Shown here: one piece after another, positions 1-7,758 of the stretch | Layout of the letters: each line of letters begins with the position of its first letter | Numbering within the stretch: the first letter of the stretch is position 1 | Assembly: GCA_022447545.1 (NCBI GenBank) | Contig: JAKVBI010000026.1 | Span: forward strand, 55,896 to 94,060 | Direction: 5' to 3' | DNA length: 38,165 nt | Source: Myxococcota bacterium | GTDB taxonomy: Bacteria > Myxococcota_A > UBA9160 > SMWR01 | The notes under the pieces: generated by a model | Database searches by the model: none | What the model was told of the DNA's origin: nothing | The model's input: the letters and a program-made list of their open reading frames with translations, nothing else | Position numbers and translations under genes: made by a program

Positions 1-628
1 GCAGACCTCCTGGGAGGGGCGGTTCTGGTCGTTTCCGGAACTGACCGTACAACCTCGTCCCGTGCAGTCGCCGCATCCTCCCCTCTGGGTTGCGGGAGTG
101 GCTGACCGTGCCGTCGAGCGGGCCGCTCGCTTAGGCGATGGGTGGCTCTGTGGTCCGGTGCAATCGCTCGGAAAGGCCAAGCGCTGTCTCGAAATTTATC
201 GAACTGCTTGCCATGCACAGAAGCGGCCTGTGAACTGGATCCTTCGTCGTTTCGCCTGGATCGGAACGGACCGCCAAAAGATTGTGGACGAAATTCTGCC
301 ACGCTATGTGCAGGGGCTCCTGGAACATTGGCGCGAATCCGCGGAAGAAGATGAGGAGAGGCACCTCTTTGCACGCATTGACGCGGGTGCGCCCCTCTCG
401 CCCGAGGAAATCTCGGCCGATCGGTTACTCTGGGGAACGCCCGACGACATCGTCGAACAAATCGAGCACTATCGGCGCGAAACCGCTTGCGATCACGTGC
501 ATGCGGCCTTCGGAGCGGGGATGCCTGCCCATGAAACCGAGTACTCGACGCTCGGTTCTTTCGAAGATCAAGCCGAGATGATTCGACTTTTCGGACGTGA
601 GGTCATCCCCGCATTTCGCGGACGCTAG
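1..628 (+). CDS. LLM-class (F420-type) oxidoreductase, 3' part
   Basis: The reading frame is open from base 2 with no start in the window, so this is the C-terminal ~208 residues of a longer gene; a GTG at 62 lies inside the conserved region and is not the real start. The fragment contains 'QSPHPPLWVAG', the substrate/cofactor-barrel signature of luciferase-like monooxygenases, then 'ARLGDGWLCGP' and 'WGTPDDIVEQIEHY', the usual closing helix of the family. Such proteins are (beta/alpha)8-barrel enzymes using FMN or F420 for hydride transfer or monooxygenation; full members are about 300-350 residues, so roughly 100-140 residues lie upstream. It is convergent with the phosphatase-like gene, 74 bp away. 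Family is secure; cofactor and substrate are unknown. Confidence 0.88.
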   Translation, partial: QTSWEGRFWSFPELTVQPRPVQSPHPPLWVAGVADRAVERAARLGDGWLCGPVQSLGKAKRCLEIYRTACHAQKRPVNWILRRFAWIGTDRQKIVDEILPRYVQGLLEHWRESAEEDEERHLFARIDAGAPLSPEEISADRLLWGTPDDIVEQIEHYRRETACDHVHAAFGAGMPAHETEYSTLGSFEDQAEMIRLFGREVIPAFRGR

Positions 629-702
629 GGCATTCGCCTTGACCGTCGATGGGCTGGATCCACTTCGATCATCCCCGAAATGGAACAGGAAGCGTCGAGA
701 AA

Positions 703-1221
703 TCATCGGGCTGCGATGAAGCGATTCCAGACTCCGCTTGGCTTCCAGATTCGATGGAGATCCTCTTTCAGGAGATTCGGGTCCTCGCCCAGAACGTCAC
801 GCCGATATCGAAATAGGAAAGCAGAGACTCTCATGTTGGCGGCGCAGTGAACCAGGACGCGCTTGCTTCCCGTTTCGCTCATGGCAGCGCAAAACCGTGC
901 GAAGTCGTCCTCGGTAGGGTTTCGGAAGTCAACGGGGATGTGGGTGTACTGCATCCCGAGAGCCTTCAGTGTGCCCGCCTCGTCGGGGAGGGCGTTTTCG
1001 GCATCGTGTGGAGCGAGGTTGATGACCTGGACGACGCCCGCATCTTTGACGAATTGGAACTGTGCTTCGGTGGGCTGCCCGCTGGTGAGGACGGCCTCGC
1101 TGATGGGCATGAAGTTGAAGATTCCCTCCAGGGAGTTGCGTGACAGGTCAAGTGGCGTATGACGCGTGATGAGTGTCGAAAGGAATTCGAGAATCGTCTT
1201 GATCGTGTTTAGAACTGCCAC
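703..1221 (-). CDS. Protein-tyrosine-phosphatase-like / DUF442-type protein with short CX4R loop
   Basis: Predicted 172-residue cytoplasmic protein. The mid part 'ISEAVLTSGQPTEAQ' is typical of the beta-lactamase-hydrolase-like/DUF442 branch of the dual-specificity phosphatase fold, and 'VLVHCAANMRVSAF' supplies the phosphate-binding loop with Cys126 and Arg131. The loop is C-x4-R rather than the C-x5-R of true PTPs, as in DUF442 sulfurtransferase-like proteins. I place the start at the GTG at 1221 because AGAGGA lies six bases upstream; an ATG at 1281 would add 20 residues but has no clear ribosome site. It follows the SDR gene by 117 bp on the same strand and may be the last gene of that operon. 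Phosphatase, sulfurtransferase and sulfide-related roles are all possible. Confidence 0.75.
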   Translation of the reverse strand: MAVLNTIKTILEFLSTLITRHTPLDLSRNSLEGIFNFMPISEAVLTSGQPTEAQFQFVKDAGVVQVINLAPHDAENALPDEAGTLKALGMQYTHIPVDFRNPTEDDFARFCAAMSETGSKRVLVHCAANMRVSAFLFRYRRDVLGEDPNLLKEDLHRIWKPSGVWNRFIAAR

Positions 1222-1338
1222 GAGATTCCTCTGGGTGGGTCGGTGGGTTCCCGAGGCGAGACTATCATCCAATGGATCCATGGGTAAAAGGCGGGCAGAG
1301 TCCCCGGTTCGAGGCGGGACCCTGTTGGTCGGGTGCGG

Positions 1339-2097
1339 TCATGCCAGGAAAGCACCTCCACCATCGACGGGAAGGGTCACGCCCGTCAGGTAGCTGGCCG
1401 CGTCGCTCGACAGGAACACGACGGCTGCTCCGACGTCGGATTCACAGTCCCCCACTCGTGGAACGGGTCGGCCTTCGAGCATCTGCTCTGCGGCCTGAGG
1501 CTGCGCTTTGATGAATCGGCGCCATCCGTCCGAATCGGCGAAGGGTGCGATGACATTCACGGTGATGCCATCGGCCCCCCACTCACGAGCGGCAACCTTG
1601 GAGAGCGCACGAATGCCCTCCTTCACTGCCGCGTAGGCGGCGAACCCAGCCATGCCCTGGTAACCCGCCGCTGAGCCTAAGTTCACGATGCGTCCACCGT
1701 TGACGCGAAGGTGTGGATGGCACGCGCGCATGAATCGCTCGGTCCCTCTGAGCGCGACCCGTACGAGTGCGTCCCAAAGATCATCGTCGTGGTCGAGGAG
1801 AGGCGTCTGGGGTGCATTGAAGACGGCATTGTTGACGAGAATGTCGATGCGGTCATGGTGGGCGATGGTTTCGTCGACGCATCGTTGGATGCTCGAAACC
1901 TCCCCCACGTCGCAGTGCTGGTACCGGGCGTCCACGCCGGACTCCACGAGTGCTTCCGTCGCGGACTCCCCGGCCTCGCGATCGATCTCCGCGACGACGA
2001 TCTGAGCACCTGCAGCGCCGAGTGCGCGGGCGATGCCGAGTCCGATACCCCGGCCGGCGCCTGTTACGATGGCACAGCGGTTGTCGAGTATTCCCAT
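1339..2097 (-). CDS. Short-chain dehydrogenase/reductase (SDR)
   Basis: A 252-residue classical SDR. The NAD(P) glycine motif 'VTGAGRGIG' lies at about residues 10-18, the acidic 'CDVGE' follows, 'NNA' marks beta-4, and the catalytic Ser ('GSAAG') stands 13 residues before the Tyr of 'YAAVK'. The C-terminus 'YLTGVTLPVDGGG' is standard for the family. Acidic residues after beta-2 ('AEIDRE') favour NAD over NADP. It begins 3 bp after the stop of the amidohydrolase gene, so it is almost certainly co-translated as the fourth member of the VOC-Rieske-amidohydrolase operon. An alcohol or dihydrodiol dehydrogenase step after the Rieske oxygenase is a reasonable inference; the substrate is not determinable. 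Confidence 0.93.
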   Translation of the reverse strand: MGILDNRCAIVTGAGRGIGLGIARALGAAGAQIVVAEIDREAGESATEALVESGVDARYQHCDVGEVSSIQRCVDETIAHHDRIDILVNNAVFNAPQTPLLDHDDDLWDALVRVALRGTERFMRACHPHLRVNGGRIVNLGSAAGYQGMAGFAAYAAVKEGIRALSKVAAREWGADGITVNVIAPFADSDGWRRFIKAQPQAAEQMLEGRPVPRVGDCESDVGAAVVFLSSDAASYLTGVTLPVDGGGAFLA

Positions 2098-2100
2098 GAT

Positions 2101-3288
2101 TCAGAAAAGGTCGACGCCCGGTCCGATCTGGTCGGCCAGAGCGCGGAGTTTCGGTTCGTCGAATCGATAGACGTCGATTGCGTTACCGCCGAGCATGCGA
2201 CGGCGCTCGTCATCGGGTACGTCGTGGAAGGAATTTCGGAGAAAATCGGAAGTCTTGGGCCACAGGCCCTCGGGGTGGGGGTAGTCGTGTCCCCACATGA
2301 TGTTTCCGATCCCGATTTGGTGGCGCGCCTCGACGTCGCTCCGTGGAGCGAACGACGACCCGACGGACACGTTGCGGTCGAAGTACTCGCTCGGCTTCAT
2401 GCGCAGCCCACCGCTGTAGTCTCCGAGCTTTGCTGTAATGTGGTTGGTCTCGAACCGGTGGTCCATGACGCTCTTGATCAGCGGTGCCCAGATCGCGCCG
2501 AGTTCGGTCACGACGTATTGCAGCCTCGGGTGGCGCTCGAATACGCCGCCCCAAATGAGGAACCACGTAGGCCGCCAGGCCCACCAGGCGAATTCGGTCA
2601 TGTAGATCCCCATGGTGCCCGGGTCGTCGAAAGGGCCATAGTCGGGTGCCGCGCCACCGTGCGTGTGGATGACGAGGCCCAGATCTTCACAGGTGGCCCA
2701 GATGGGTGCATAGCGTTCGTGGTGGTAGGGGGGGTGGTCGCCGAACAGGGCGGGGATCACGATTCCTCGCAGTCCAGCGTCGGCGGCCCAGCGTATTTCG
2801 TGAACCGCGTCGTCGATGTCATAGAGGATCGGTACGACGGCGATGCCTGCTCGGCGCTCGGACCGTTCGCGGCAGAATTCGGACACCCAGCGATTGTGCG
2901 CTCTTGCACCTGCCCACTGAAGCTCCGGGTCGATGCCTTCGCCAACGGGCAGCGTGAAACCCGCTTTGAAGGGTGGCGTGTTCATCTCGGTGACACCGTC
3001 CGGGAAGATCACCTCGCCCGCAATGCCGTCGGCGTCCAGTTGGCGGTTGCGCTCGGCCGAGTCCCAGGCACCTCGGATGCCCTCGGGCACACGGCCCTGC
3101 TTCCACTCGCGCTCGAAATCCTTGTCGAGGAATGTATCGACCTCCCATTTTCGGAAGGCGAGTTCCTCGGGAAGCTGCTCGTCGAAAGCCGTTCGATACT
3201 TGGGGTCGAGCCATTCGCGGTACTGTTCGAGGGGGAGACCAGCGTGGCTGTCGGATGAGATGATCAGGTAGGGGGAATTGCTACTCAT
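2101..3288 (-). CDS. Amidohydrolase family 2 metal-dependent hydrolase/decarboxylase (copy 1)
   Basis: A 395-residue member of the Amidohydro_2 group (ACMSD, gamma-resorcylate decarboxylase and related enzymes), a TIM-barrel metalloenzyme. Metal-site elements are visible: D13-x-H15 in 'SSDSHAG' on strand 1, a central 'VIHTHGGA', and 'WGHDYPHPEGLWP' with the catalytic Asp near residue 335. 'HPRLQYVVTELGAIW' is the conserved strand before the last metal loop. The start ATG overlaps the Rieske gene's stop (ATGA, 3285-3288), showing translational coupling. Known members decarboxylate or hydrolyse aromatic or ring-opened carboxylates, which fits a position behind a ring-hydroxylating oxygenase. 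One of five paralogues in the window. Confidence 0.93.
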   Translation of the reverse strand: MSSNSPYLIISSDSHAGLPLEQYREWLDPKYRTAFDEQLPEELAFRKWEVDTFLDKDFEREWKQGRVPEGIRGAWDSAERNRQLDADGIAGEVIFPDGVTEMNTPPFKAGFTLPVGEGIDPELQWAGARAHNRWVSEFCRERSERRAGIAVVPILYDIDDAVHEIRWAADAGLRGIVIPALFGDHPPYHHERYAPIWATCEDLGLVIHTHGGAAPDYGPFDDPGTMGIYMTEFAWWAWRPTWFLIWGGVFERHPRLQYVVTELGAIWAPLIKSVMDHRFETNHITAKLGDYSGGLRMKPSEYFDRNVSVGSSFAPRSDVEARHQIGIGNIMWGHDYPHPEGLWPKTSDFLRNSFHDVPDDERRRMLGGNAIDVYRFDEPKLRALADQIGPGVDLF

Positions 3289-4265
3289 TGTGGGTCACCC
3301 TGGCTGGACTGCATCTCGAGGCTCGAATAGAACTGGGAATACCATCGTCGGAACCGGGGGACGGGGCCGTCGCCCTCGGCGAGGAGCGGTCTGCTCAAGT
3401 GCCGTTTGTGATTCCAGATCGGAATGTCGGCGGCCCACTCGCGGTCCGAGGCCTGGAACCAGCGCTCGTTCTCCTCGTCCGTTTGAGAGCGGTGCCCGTA
3501 GTAGAGTTGCATCAGTCGGATCCAGCCGGGTTCGACTGGAGTGAAACAGTGGGCGGATACGCCTCGGTAGGCGCCCCAGAAACGGGTGCGGGTGAAAGTC
3601 GGCCCCTCGGTTCGCGATTGTAGGGAGTAGGGCTCCGCGTTCGTCTGGGTCCAGCGTTCAGGCATGGCCTCCATCTCGTAGACCATGTCGTAGACGGGAC
3701 CATCGGTCACCCAGTCGATCGACTTCGCGGTCCAGCCGTGCAGGGTCTTGAAATGTGGGAGGTCCACGCCGTTCTCGGAGATTTCCTGGGGGTGAGAGCG
3801 GAAGGGAGGCCAGTCCTGGCGTGCAACGACATGGAAGTCGGGATCGTGGGTCTCGGGGATGTCCTCGATCTCCCAGGTCGGCGTCTCCCCTTGTGCGTGG
3901 GTCCAGACGAACACGAATCCGTTGCGCTCCAGACAGGGCCATGCACGGGTACGCGCATTGGTGGGAATGCGCTTCGAGTACGGGATGCCGGCGCAGTGCC
4001 CATCTGGGGCCCAGCGCCAGCCGTGGAAGGGGCATACGAGGTCAGATCCCTCTACCTTGCCGCCATGTCCCAGGTGCGCGCCCAGGTGGGGGCAGTGGGC
4101 TTCGAGCACGTGCACCTCGTCCTGGTCGTCGCGGTAGACGACCAGATCCTCGCCCAGGGCGCGGACCGGGAGGACTTGCCCTTGGGAAACCTGGTCGGCG
4201 AAAGCGATCCCATGCCATCCGTCGGGAATGGGAGGGTAGGGGAAGCGGTAGCCCTCGTCGGTCAT
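3285..4265 (-). CDS. Rieske non-heme iron oxygenase, KshA/DAF-36-like
   Basis: A 326-residue terminal oxygenase component. The Rieske [2Fe-2S] site is C58-x-H60-x17-C78-x2-H81 ('CPHLGAHLG' and 'CPFHGW'). The mononuclear iron motif 'ENGVDLPHFKTLHG' provides N165, D168, H171 and H176 (N-x2-D-x2-H-x4-H). This architecture is shared by 3-ketosteroid 9-alpha-hydroxylase oxygenases, cholesterol 7-desaturases and related ring hydroxylases. The frame is open further upstream to 4466, but the ATG at 4265 overlaps the VOC stop by four bases (ATGA), and the preceding ~67 residues are Arg-rich antisense of VOC, so 4265 is the start. No reductase is encoded beside it; electrons must come from elsewhere, perhaps the Rieske ferredoxin at 23148 or the ferredoxin at 9409. 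Steroid-like substrates are a guess. Confidence 0.92.
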   Translation of the reverse strand: MTDEGYRFPYPPIPDGWHGIAFADQVSQGQVLPVRALGEDLVVYRDDQDEVHVLEAHCPHLGAHLGHGGKVEGSDLVCPFHGWRWAPDGHCAGIPYSKRIPTNARTRAWPCLERNGFVFVWTHAQGETPTWEIEDIPETHDPDFHVVARQDWPPFRSHPQEISENGVDLPHFKTLHGWTAKSIDWVTDGPVYDMVYEMEAMPERWTQTNAEPYSLQSRTEGPTFTRTRFWGAYRGVSAHCFTPVEPGWIRLMQLYYGHRSQTDEENERWFQASDREWAADIPIWNHKRHLSRPLLAEGDGPVPRFRRWYSQFYSSLEMQSSQGDPQ

Positions 4266-4744
4266 GGAGTTCCTCCTCCGTGCGTGGTCCGGAGCGCGAG
4301 CGGTTCCTCGTCCCGTTGGAATTCGATGAGTTCGATCGCGTTGCCGTCGGGATCTCGGCCGTAGGTCATGCGTGCGCCGTCGTTCTGAACGGGCGGCGAG
4401 TGGAAGTGCATTCCCGCCTTGACCAGGCGGTCGTACTCGGCGTCGATGTCGTCCACCTCGAGGCAAAGGTGTGTGATGCCGTGGTCGCAGAGGGGCCTCG
4501 CGGGGTCCCCCGGAGCGGGTCTGGGCGATTCGTACTCGAAAATCTCGATCATGGCATTGGTGGTTCGAAGCAGCACGCAGCGGGCTGAAGTGTCCCGCAG
4601 ATTCATGGTGCGGTCCATGTTGTCTGTTCCCTGCTCCCAGCGATGATCCATCATCAATTCGAAGCCGAGCACGTCACGGTAGAAGCGAAGCGAGCGATCG
4701 AGATCGCCCGTCGAAATGGCAGTGTGGTGGATCCCCTGAATCAC
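4262..4744 (-). CDS. VOC-superfamily (glyoxalase-like) metalloprotein
   Basis: A 160-residue single-module vicinal-oxygen-chelate protein. The family markers are 'IHHTAISTGDLDRSLRFYRDVLGF' (quoted in part: 'DLDRSLRFYRDVLGF') at the N-terminus, 'AMIEIFEY' mid-protein, 'GITHLCLEVDDID' and the closing 'RDPDGNAIELIEF'; His and Glu residues at the four usual metal positions are retained. Length matches glyoxalase I/methylmalonyl-CoA epimerase-size members, not the ~300-residue extradiol dioxygenases. It is the first gene of the four-gene operon, with a GTG start preceded by AGGAGGG at good spacing. Its metal-enolate chemistry could isomerise or cleave the product of the Rieske step, but that is inference. 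Confidence 0.92.
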   Translation of the reverse strand: MIQGIHHTAISTGDLDRSLRFYRDVLGFELMMDHRWEQGTDNMDRTMNLRDTSARCVLLRTTNAMIEIFEYESPRPAPGDPARPLCDHGITHLCLEVDDIDAEYDRLVKAGMHFHSPPVQNDGARMTYGRDPDGNAIELIEFQRDEEPLALRTTHGGGTP

Positions 4745-4963
4745 GGGTTTCCCTCCTGGTGTATTGGGTGCGCGCCGAGTGCCTAGTGAGCCCTGGATCC
4801 AGCACCGAGTCGCTCTCGTTTTCGGGAAGCCCGATTTTATCGCGATTCCCCGGTCGGCATGAACCCCACTGGGCCGCCGGGCAGAGTGCTCGGCTTCGCC
4901 GCGGCATGCGGATTTTCGGTGGACTCAGGTTTCGGGTCAGGGGCGGCAGGGAATGGGCTGGGA

Positions 4964-6169
4964 TCAGACTTCGAGGCTCACGTCGGCCACGCCGAACGCA
5001 AACCCGGTTACGTGATTGGCTGCCCGGACACGGACACCTGGATGGACGAGGATCTTGGCAAGCAGCTTTCTGACGGGCTCGGACCACCAGGCAGAGCTCA
5101 TGACCACCCGTGGGGGCAACCCTTGAAGCCGTTGGATGTGGTTGACCTCTGGCGCTCGTTCTTCCTCGATGGCTCGGAGAGCTCGGTCGAGGATCGCGGT
5201 GTCTTCGGAAAACAATGCGGGCACGAGATGGTTGGTGGCGACAATCGTATCTCGCAGGGCAATGTTGACTCCCTGGGCCCCGACCGGAGACATCGTATGG
5301 GCTGCGTCCCCGATCAGCAGTGCCCCGGGGACACTCCAGCTATCGACGCAGTCGGAAACCGAATCGAGGAGAAACGGGTGTTGGAGTTTGTCTTTGCATG
5401 CCTCGAGATGGGAGGAGATCTCCGGCGAAACCTGGGCGGCCATTTCTCGCGCCCAGTCGCCTGGGCTCCGTTGCTTGAGTTCTCGGAAGCTCCCTTTGAT
5501 GATGATCCAAGCGATCTGCAGATTTCCGTCCCAGCTCTGGTACAGCAACATCAAATGACCCTTGCCGATGAAAGCACAGGGGCCGTTCCAGTCGTTGGGG
5601 CAAGGGATCTTCCACCACACGACATCGATGGGTGGACTGGCATGTCGATCCGTGAATCCTCCATGTCTGCGAACGGCAGACGCGCGACCATCCGCACCCA
5701 CCACGAGATCGGCCTTGAAGCTCTTCTCACCTGCACGGGTCCGGGCCCGAACGCCGACCACACGCCCGTCCTCGAACAGAAGTCCCTTGACCGATGTGCC
5801 TCGTTCCAATCGAAAGCACGGGCTCTTTCCGGCTTCGGTAACCAGCATTTCGAGGAACTGAGGTTGAGAGATGGCCCGAACCGGAACGCTTTCGAGGGCG
5901 TCAGAGCCGAGTTCCTGACGGAAGACCAGGCTTGCGTTCAGGTAGAGGGAAATGGATTTCTGGTCCACGCTCGAGACGCTGTTCATGGCATCGCCGAGCC
6001 CCATTTCCTCGATTGCCAGGACACCGCTGGGCATGAGGATTTCTCCCCGAAACTCCCGGGAAAAATCCAGCTGTCGTTCCAGCAGGGTGACCTCGATGCC
6101 ACGATGAGCCAGCAGGTACGCTAGAGCCGCGCCAGCAGGCCCGGCTCCGACGATGAGAGCTGTGGGCAT
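4964..6169 (-). CDS. FAD-dependent monooxygenase, PHBH/UbiH fold
   Basis: A 401-residue flavoprotein hydroxylase. The Rossmann motif 'LIVGAGPAGAALAYLLA' is at residues 5-21 and ends in 'LLERQ' (ribose-binding Glu). The DG motif 'GADGRASAVRRHGG' and the GD motif 'GDAAHTMSPVGAQGVN' complete the class A flavin monooxygenase signature. These enzymes use NAD(P)H and O2 to hydroxylate aromatic or polyketide-like rings, or serve halogenation or epoxidation in some branches. The start ATG has GGAG six bases upstream. It lies upstream of the VOC-Rieske operon on the same strand, 219 bp away, and may have its own promoter. The downstream gap of 4745-4963 holds no gene. Confidence 0.92.
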   Translation of the reverse strand: MPTALIVGAGPAGAALAYLLAHRGIEVTLLERQLDFSREFRGEILMPSGVLAIEEMGLGDAMNSVSSVDQKSISLYLNASLVFRQELGSDALESVPVRAISQPQFLEMLVTEAGKSPCFRLERGTSVKGLLFEDGRVVGVRARTRAGEKSFKADLVVGADGRASAVRRHGGFTDRHASPPIDVVWWKIPCPNDWNGPCAFIGKGHLMLLYQSWDGNLQIAWIIIKGSFRELKQRSPGDWAREMAAQVSPEISSHLEACKDKLQHPFLLDSVSDCVDSWSVPGALLIGDAAHTMSPVGAQGVNIALRDTIVATNHLVPALFSEDTAILDRALRAIEEERAPEVNHIQRLQGLPPRVVMSSAWWSEPVRKLLAKILVHPGVRVRAANHVTGFAFGVADVSLEV

Positions 6170-6309
6170 TGGGGGCTCCGCAGTGCGAAAACTATCGAGA
6201 CCCTAGCGGAGTCCCCCTTGTTCGGCATGCCTCAATGGAGCATCTCAGGGGCTTCAATGGATCCTGGGAGGAGTGGGGGGGGAGGTGGGTCGATCAATTC
6301 CGGTTCGAT

Positions 6310-6735
6310 CTAGCAGTCGTGGAAGACGCTGAATCGACCGCTGTCCTCTACGATGCCGTTGACGATCAACTCGGCTCGGTATTGACCCAGCTCCCAACCC
6401 GTAACGATGGGTGGGCAGTCGACCCAGCCCGAGTGTTCGAGATAGTCATCCACATGGAGTGAGACGCTCCAGTTGCCCCAGGGATCCACGGGCACGGGAA
6501 CCGTATCGATCTCGATCCAGACCTTTTGAGGCGGCATGGGTGTCGGAGGCGGGGGAAAGTCGAGCCTGAAGAAACGGACATCGACCCAGGGAACGACCGC
6601 CGTCCCGCCGGCGCCGATGATCGGGTTGATCTAGAACCCTGTGTGGTCATGGACCGAATTCGTGGTCGCAGAAGCGGCGAGCCCGGTCGTCCATACGGCG
6701 ATCAACACGCCGAAGGTTTTGAGTGTTGCTTTCAT
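6310..6735 (-). pseudogene. Small secreted protein gene interrupted by in-frame TAG at codon 35
   Basis: On the minus strand an ATG at 6735, preceded by TAGGAG, opens a frame starting 'MKATLKTFGVLIAVWTTG', a good type I signal peptide ending in 'LAASA'. After only 34 codons a TAG (6631-6633) interrupts it. The frame then stays open for 106 further residues, with coherent protein-like sequence such as 'WVDVRFFRLDFPPPP', 'DPWGNWSVSLHVDDY' and 'WELGQYRAELIVNG', ending at TAG 6310-6312. Signal peptide and mature domain are exactly in phase, so one base change or one sequencing error explains the break; amber readthrough is the alternative. The full product would be 141 residues, likely a beta-rich periplasmic or extracellular domain of unknown function. 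Confidence 0.72.
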
Positions 6736-7101
6736 GATTTCTCCTACACATTAATCACTAATAGGAACCCTGGGTGATGCGTTCAGGGTTCGCCTGATTG
6801 GGGGAGTTCTCGAAGGGGCCCTTCGTTTCCGACCCGCTAGCCGGAAGCCTTCTTTCCCCCGATGGGAAGTTCCATAGGCGCGACCCTATGGGTCTCGCGC
6901 AGGCGAAACCTCAACGACGCCTCAGGATTTCCTCAGCAATTTTTCAATGAGGTGACGCGCGTTGCGACGAGGCCTTCTGTTCAATCCATTGGCTGGTTTG
7001 GATTGGTCCGAACGAAGGGTTTCGCAGATTCCCCTTCAGCCAGACGCAGTCGGGTCCCCGATCTTCGCCCGCCGATTATTCTGTGCCCTGCGATCAGACC
7101 G
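6736..7101. other. Intergenic region with an 8-bp inverted repeat
   Basis: This 366-bp stretch separates the nitroreductase stop from the interrupted secreted-protein gene. I see no convincing coding sequence. It holds the ribosome-binding site of the interrupted gene and a GAACCCTG/CAGGGTTC inverted repeat at 6765-6791, about 30 bases upstream of that start codon. No RNA gene is recognised. Confidence 0.5.
6765..6791. promoter_or_regulatory. Inverted repeat GAACCCTG-N11-CAGGGTTC
   Basis: A perfect 8-bp inverted repeat with an 11-base spacer upstream of the interrupted secreted-protein gene. There is no T-run after it on either strand, so an operator or leader hairpin is more likely than a terminator. 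Confidence 0.35.
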
Positions 7102-7734
7102 TTAGAGCGTCCAGCCATTGAAGGTCGTAATCGTTTCGGGCGGCGGTCGCTTGGTGGATTTGAAATCCGTTCCTTGGGTGTAGGCAACTGGGAGAAGCGC
7201 AATCTGCTCGACATCCTGGGGTAATCCGAGGAGTTGGTCGCACTTTTTTTTCTGCATGAGGTGCTGGGTCGTCAGGCAGGATCCCAGGCCTCGACTTCGC
7301 AGTGCCAGCTGAAAGCTCCAGATGGCCGGGAAGATCGACCCGTAGACGGTTGCCGGTCCGCCGAGCTTGCGCTCTTCTGGAGAAACCTGGACACAGGGGA
7401 TGACCAGCACCGGAACTCGGGCGAGATTGGCTGTGAGAAACTCGACAGAATCCCAGAAACGGTTCTCCCGTTCCGTCGAAGCGTGGGCGCGCATTTTCTC
7501 GATGGTTGGAAGAGCGACGGAAAAACTCTCCGAAAGGGCGTCTTTGAGCTTCTGATCATCGATGACGATCCAGCGCCAGGTCTGGCTGTCATGGGCGGTT
7601 GGCGCTTGCTGGGAAAGCTCGATGCACTCGAGGATGGTGGAGCGATCCACCGGTCTCTCCAGATCGAGACGCTTGCGCACGGCTCTGGTCGTCGACAGCA
7701 GCCGATCGACGGTTTCGAGATCAAATCCGGTCAT
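7102..7734 (-). CDS. Nitroreductase-family FMN oxidoreductase
   Basis: A 210-residue nitroreductase-fold protein. The N-terminal 'TTRAVRKRLD' resembles the FMN-phosphate-binding RSxR segment, 'QQAPTAHDSQTWRWIVIDD' is the classic FMN loop, and 'RSRGLGSCLTT' followed by 'GLPQDVEQIALLPVAY' forms the C-terminal FMN-binding region. The family reduces nitro groups, quinones, enones or iodinated aromatics as homodimers with NAD(P)H. It starts 24 bp after the amidohydrolase stop, so it is the last gene of the P450-ferredoxin-VOC-amidohydrolase transcript. A reductive step on an oxidised ring product is plausible, with the actual substrate unknown. Confidence 0.9.
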   Translation of the reverse strand: MTGFDLETVDRLLSTTRAVRKRLDLERPVDRSTILECIELSQQAPTAHDSQTWRWIVIDDQKLKDALSESFSVALPTIEKMRAHASTERENRFWDSVEFLTANLARVPVLVIPCVQVSPEERKLGGPATVYGSIFPAIWSFQLALRSRGLGSCLTTQHLMQKKKCDQLLGLPQDVEQIALLPVAYTQGTDFKSTKRPPPETITTFNGWTL

Positions 7735-7758
7735 TGGAGATGCATCCTCGGTGGCCAG

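Noticed and set aside
1711-3258. 515-codon open frame on the plus strand
   Set aside because: It is antisense to the SDR and amidohydrolase genes, which have full family motifs; the translation has no domain features and reflects GC-rich codon bias.
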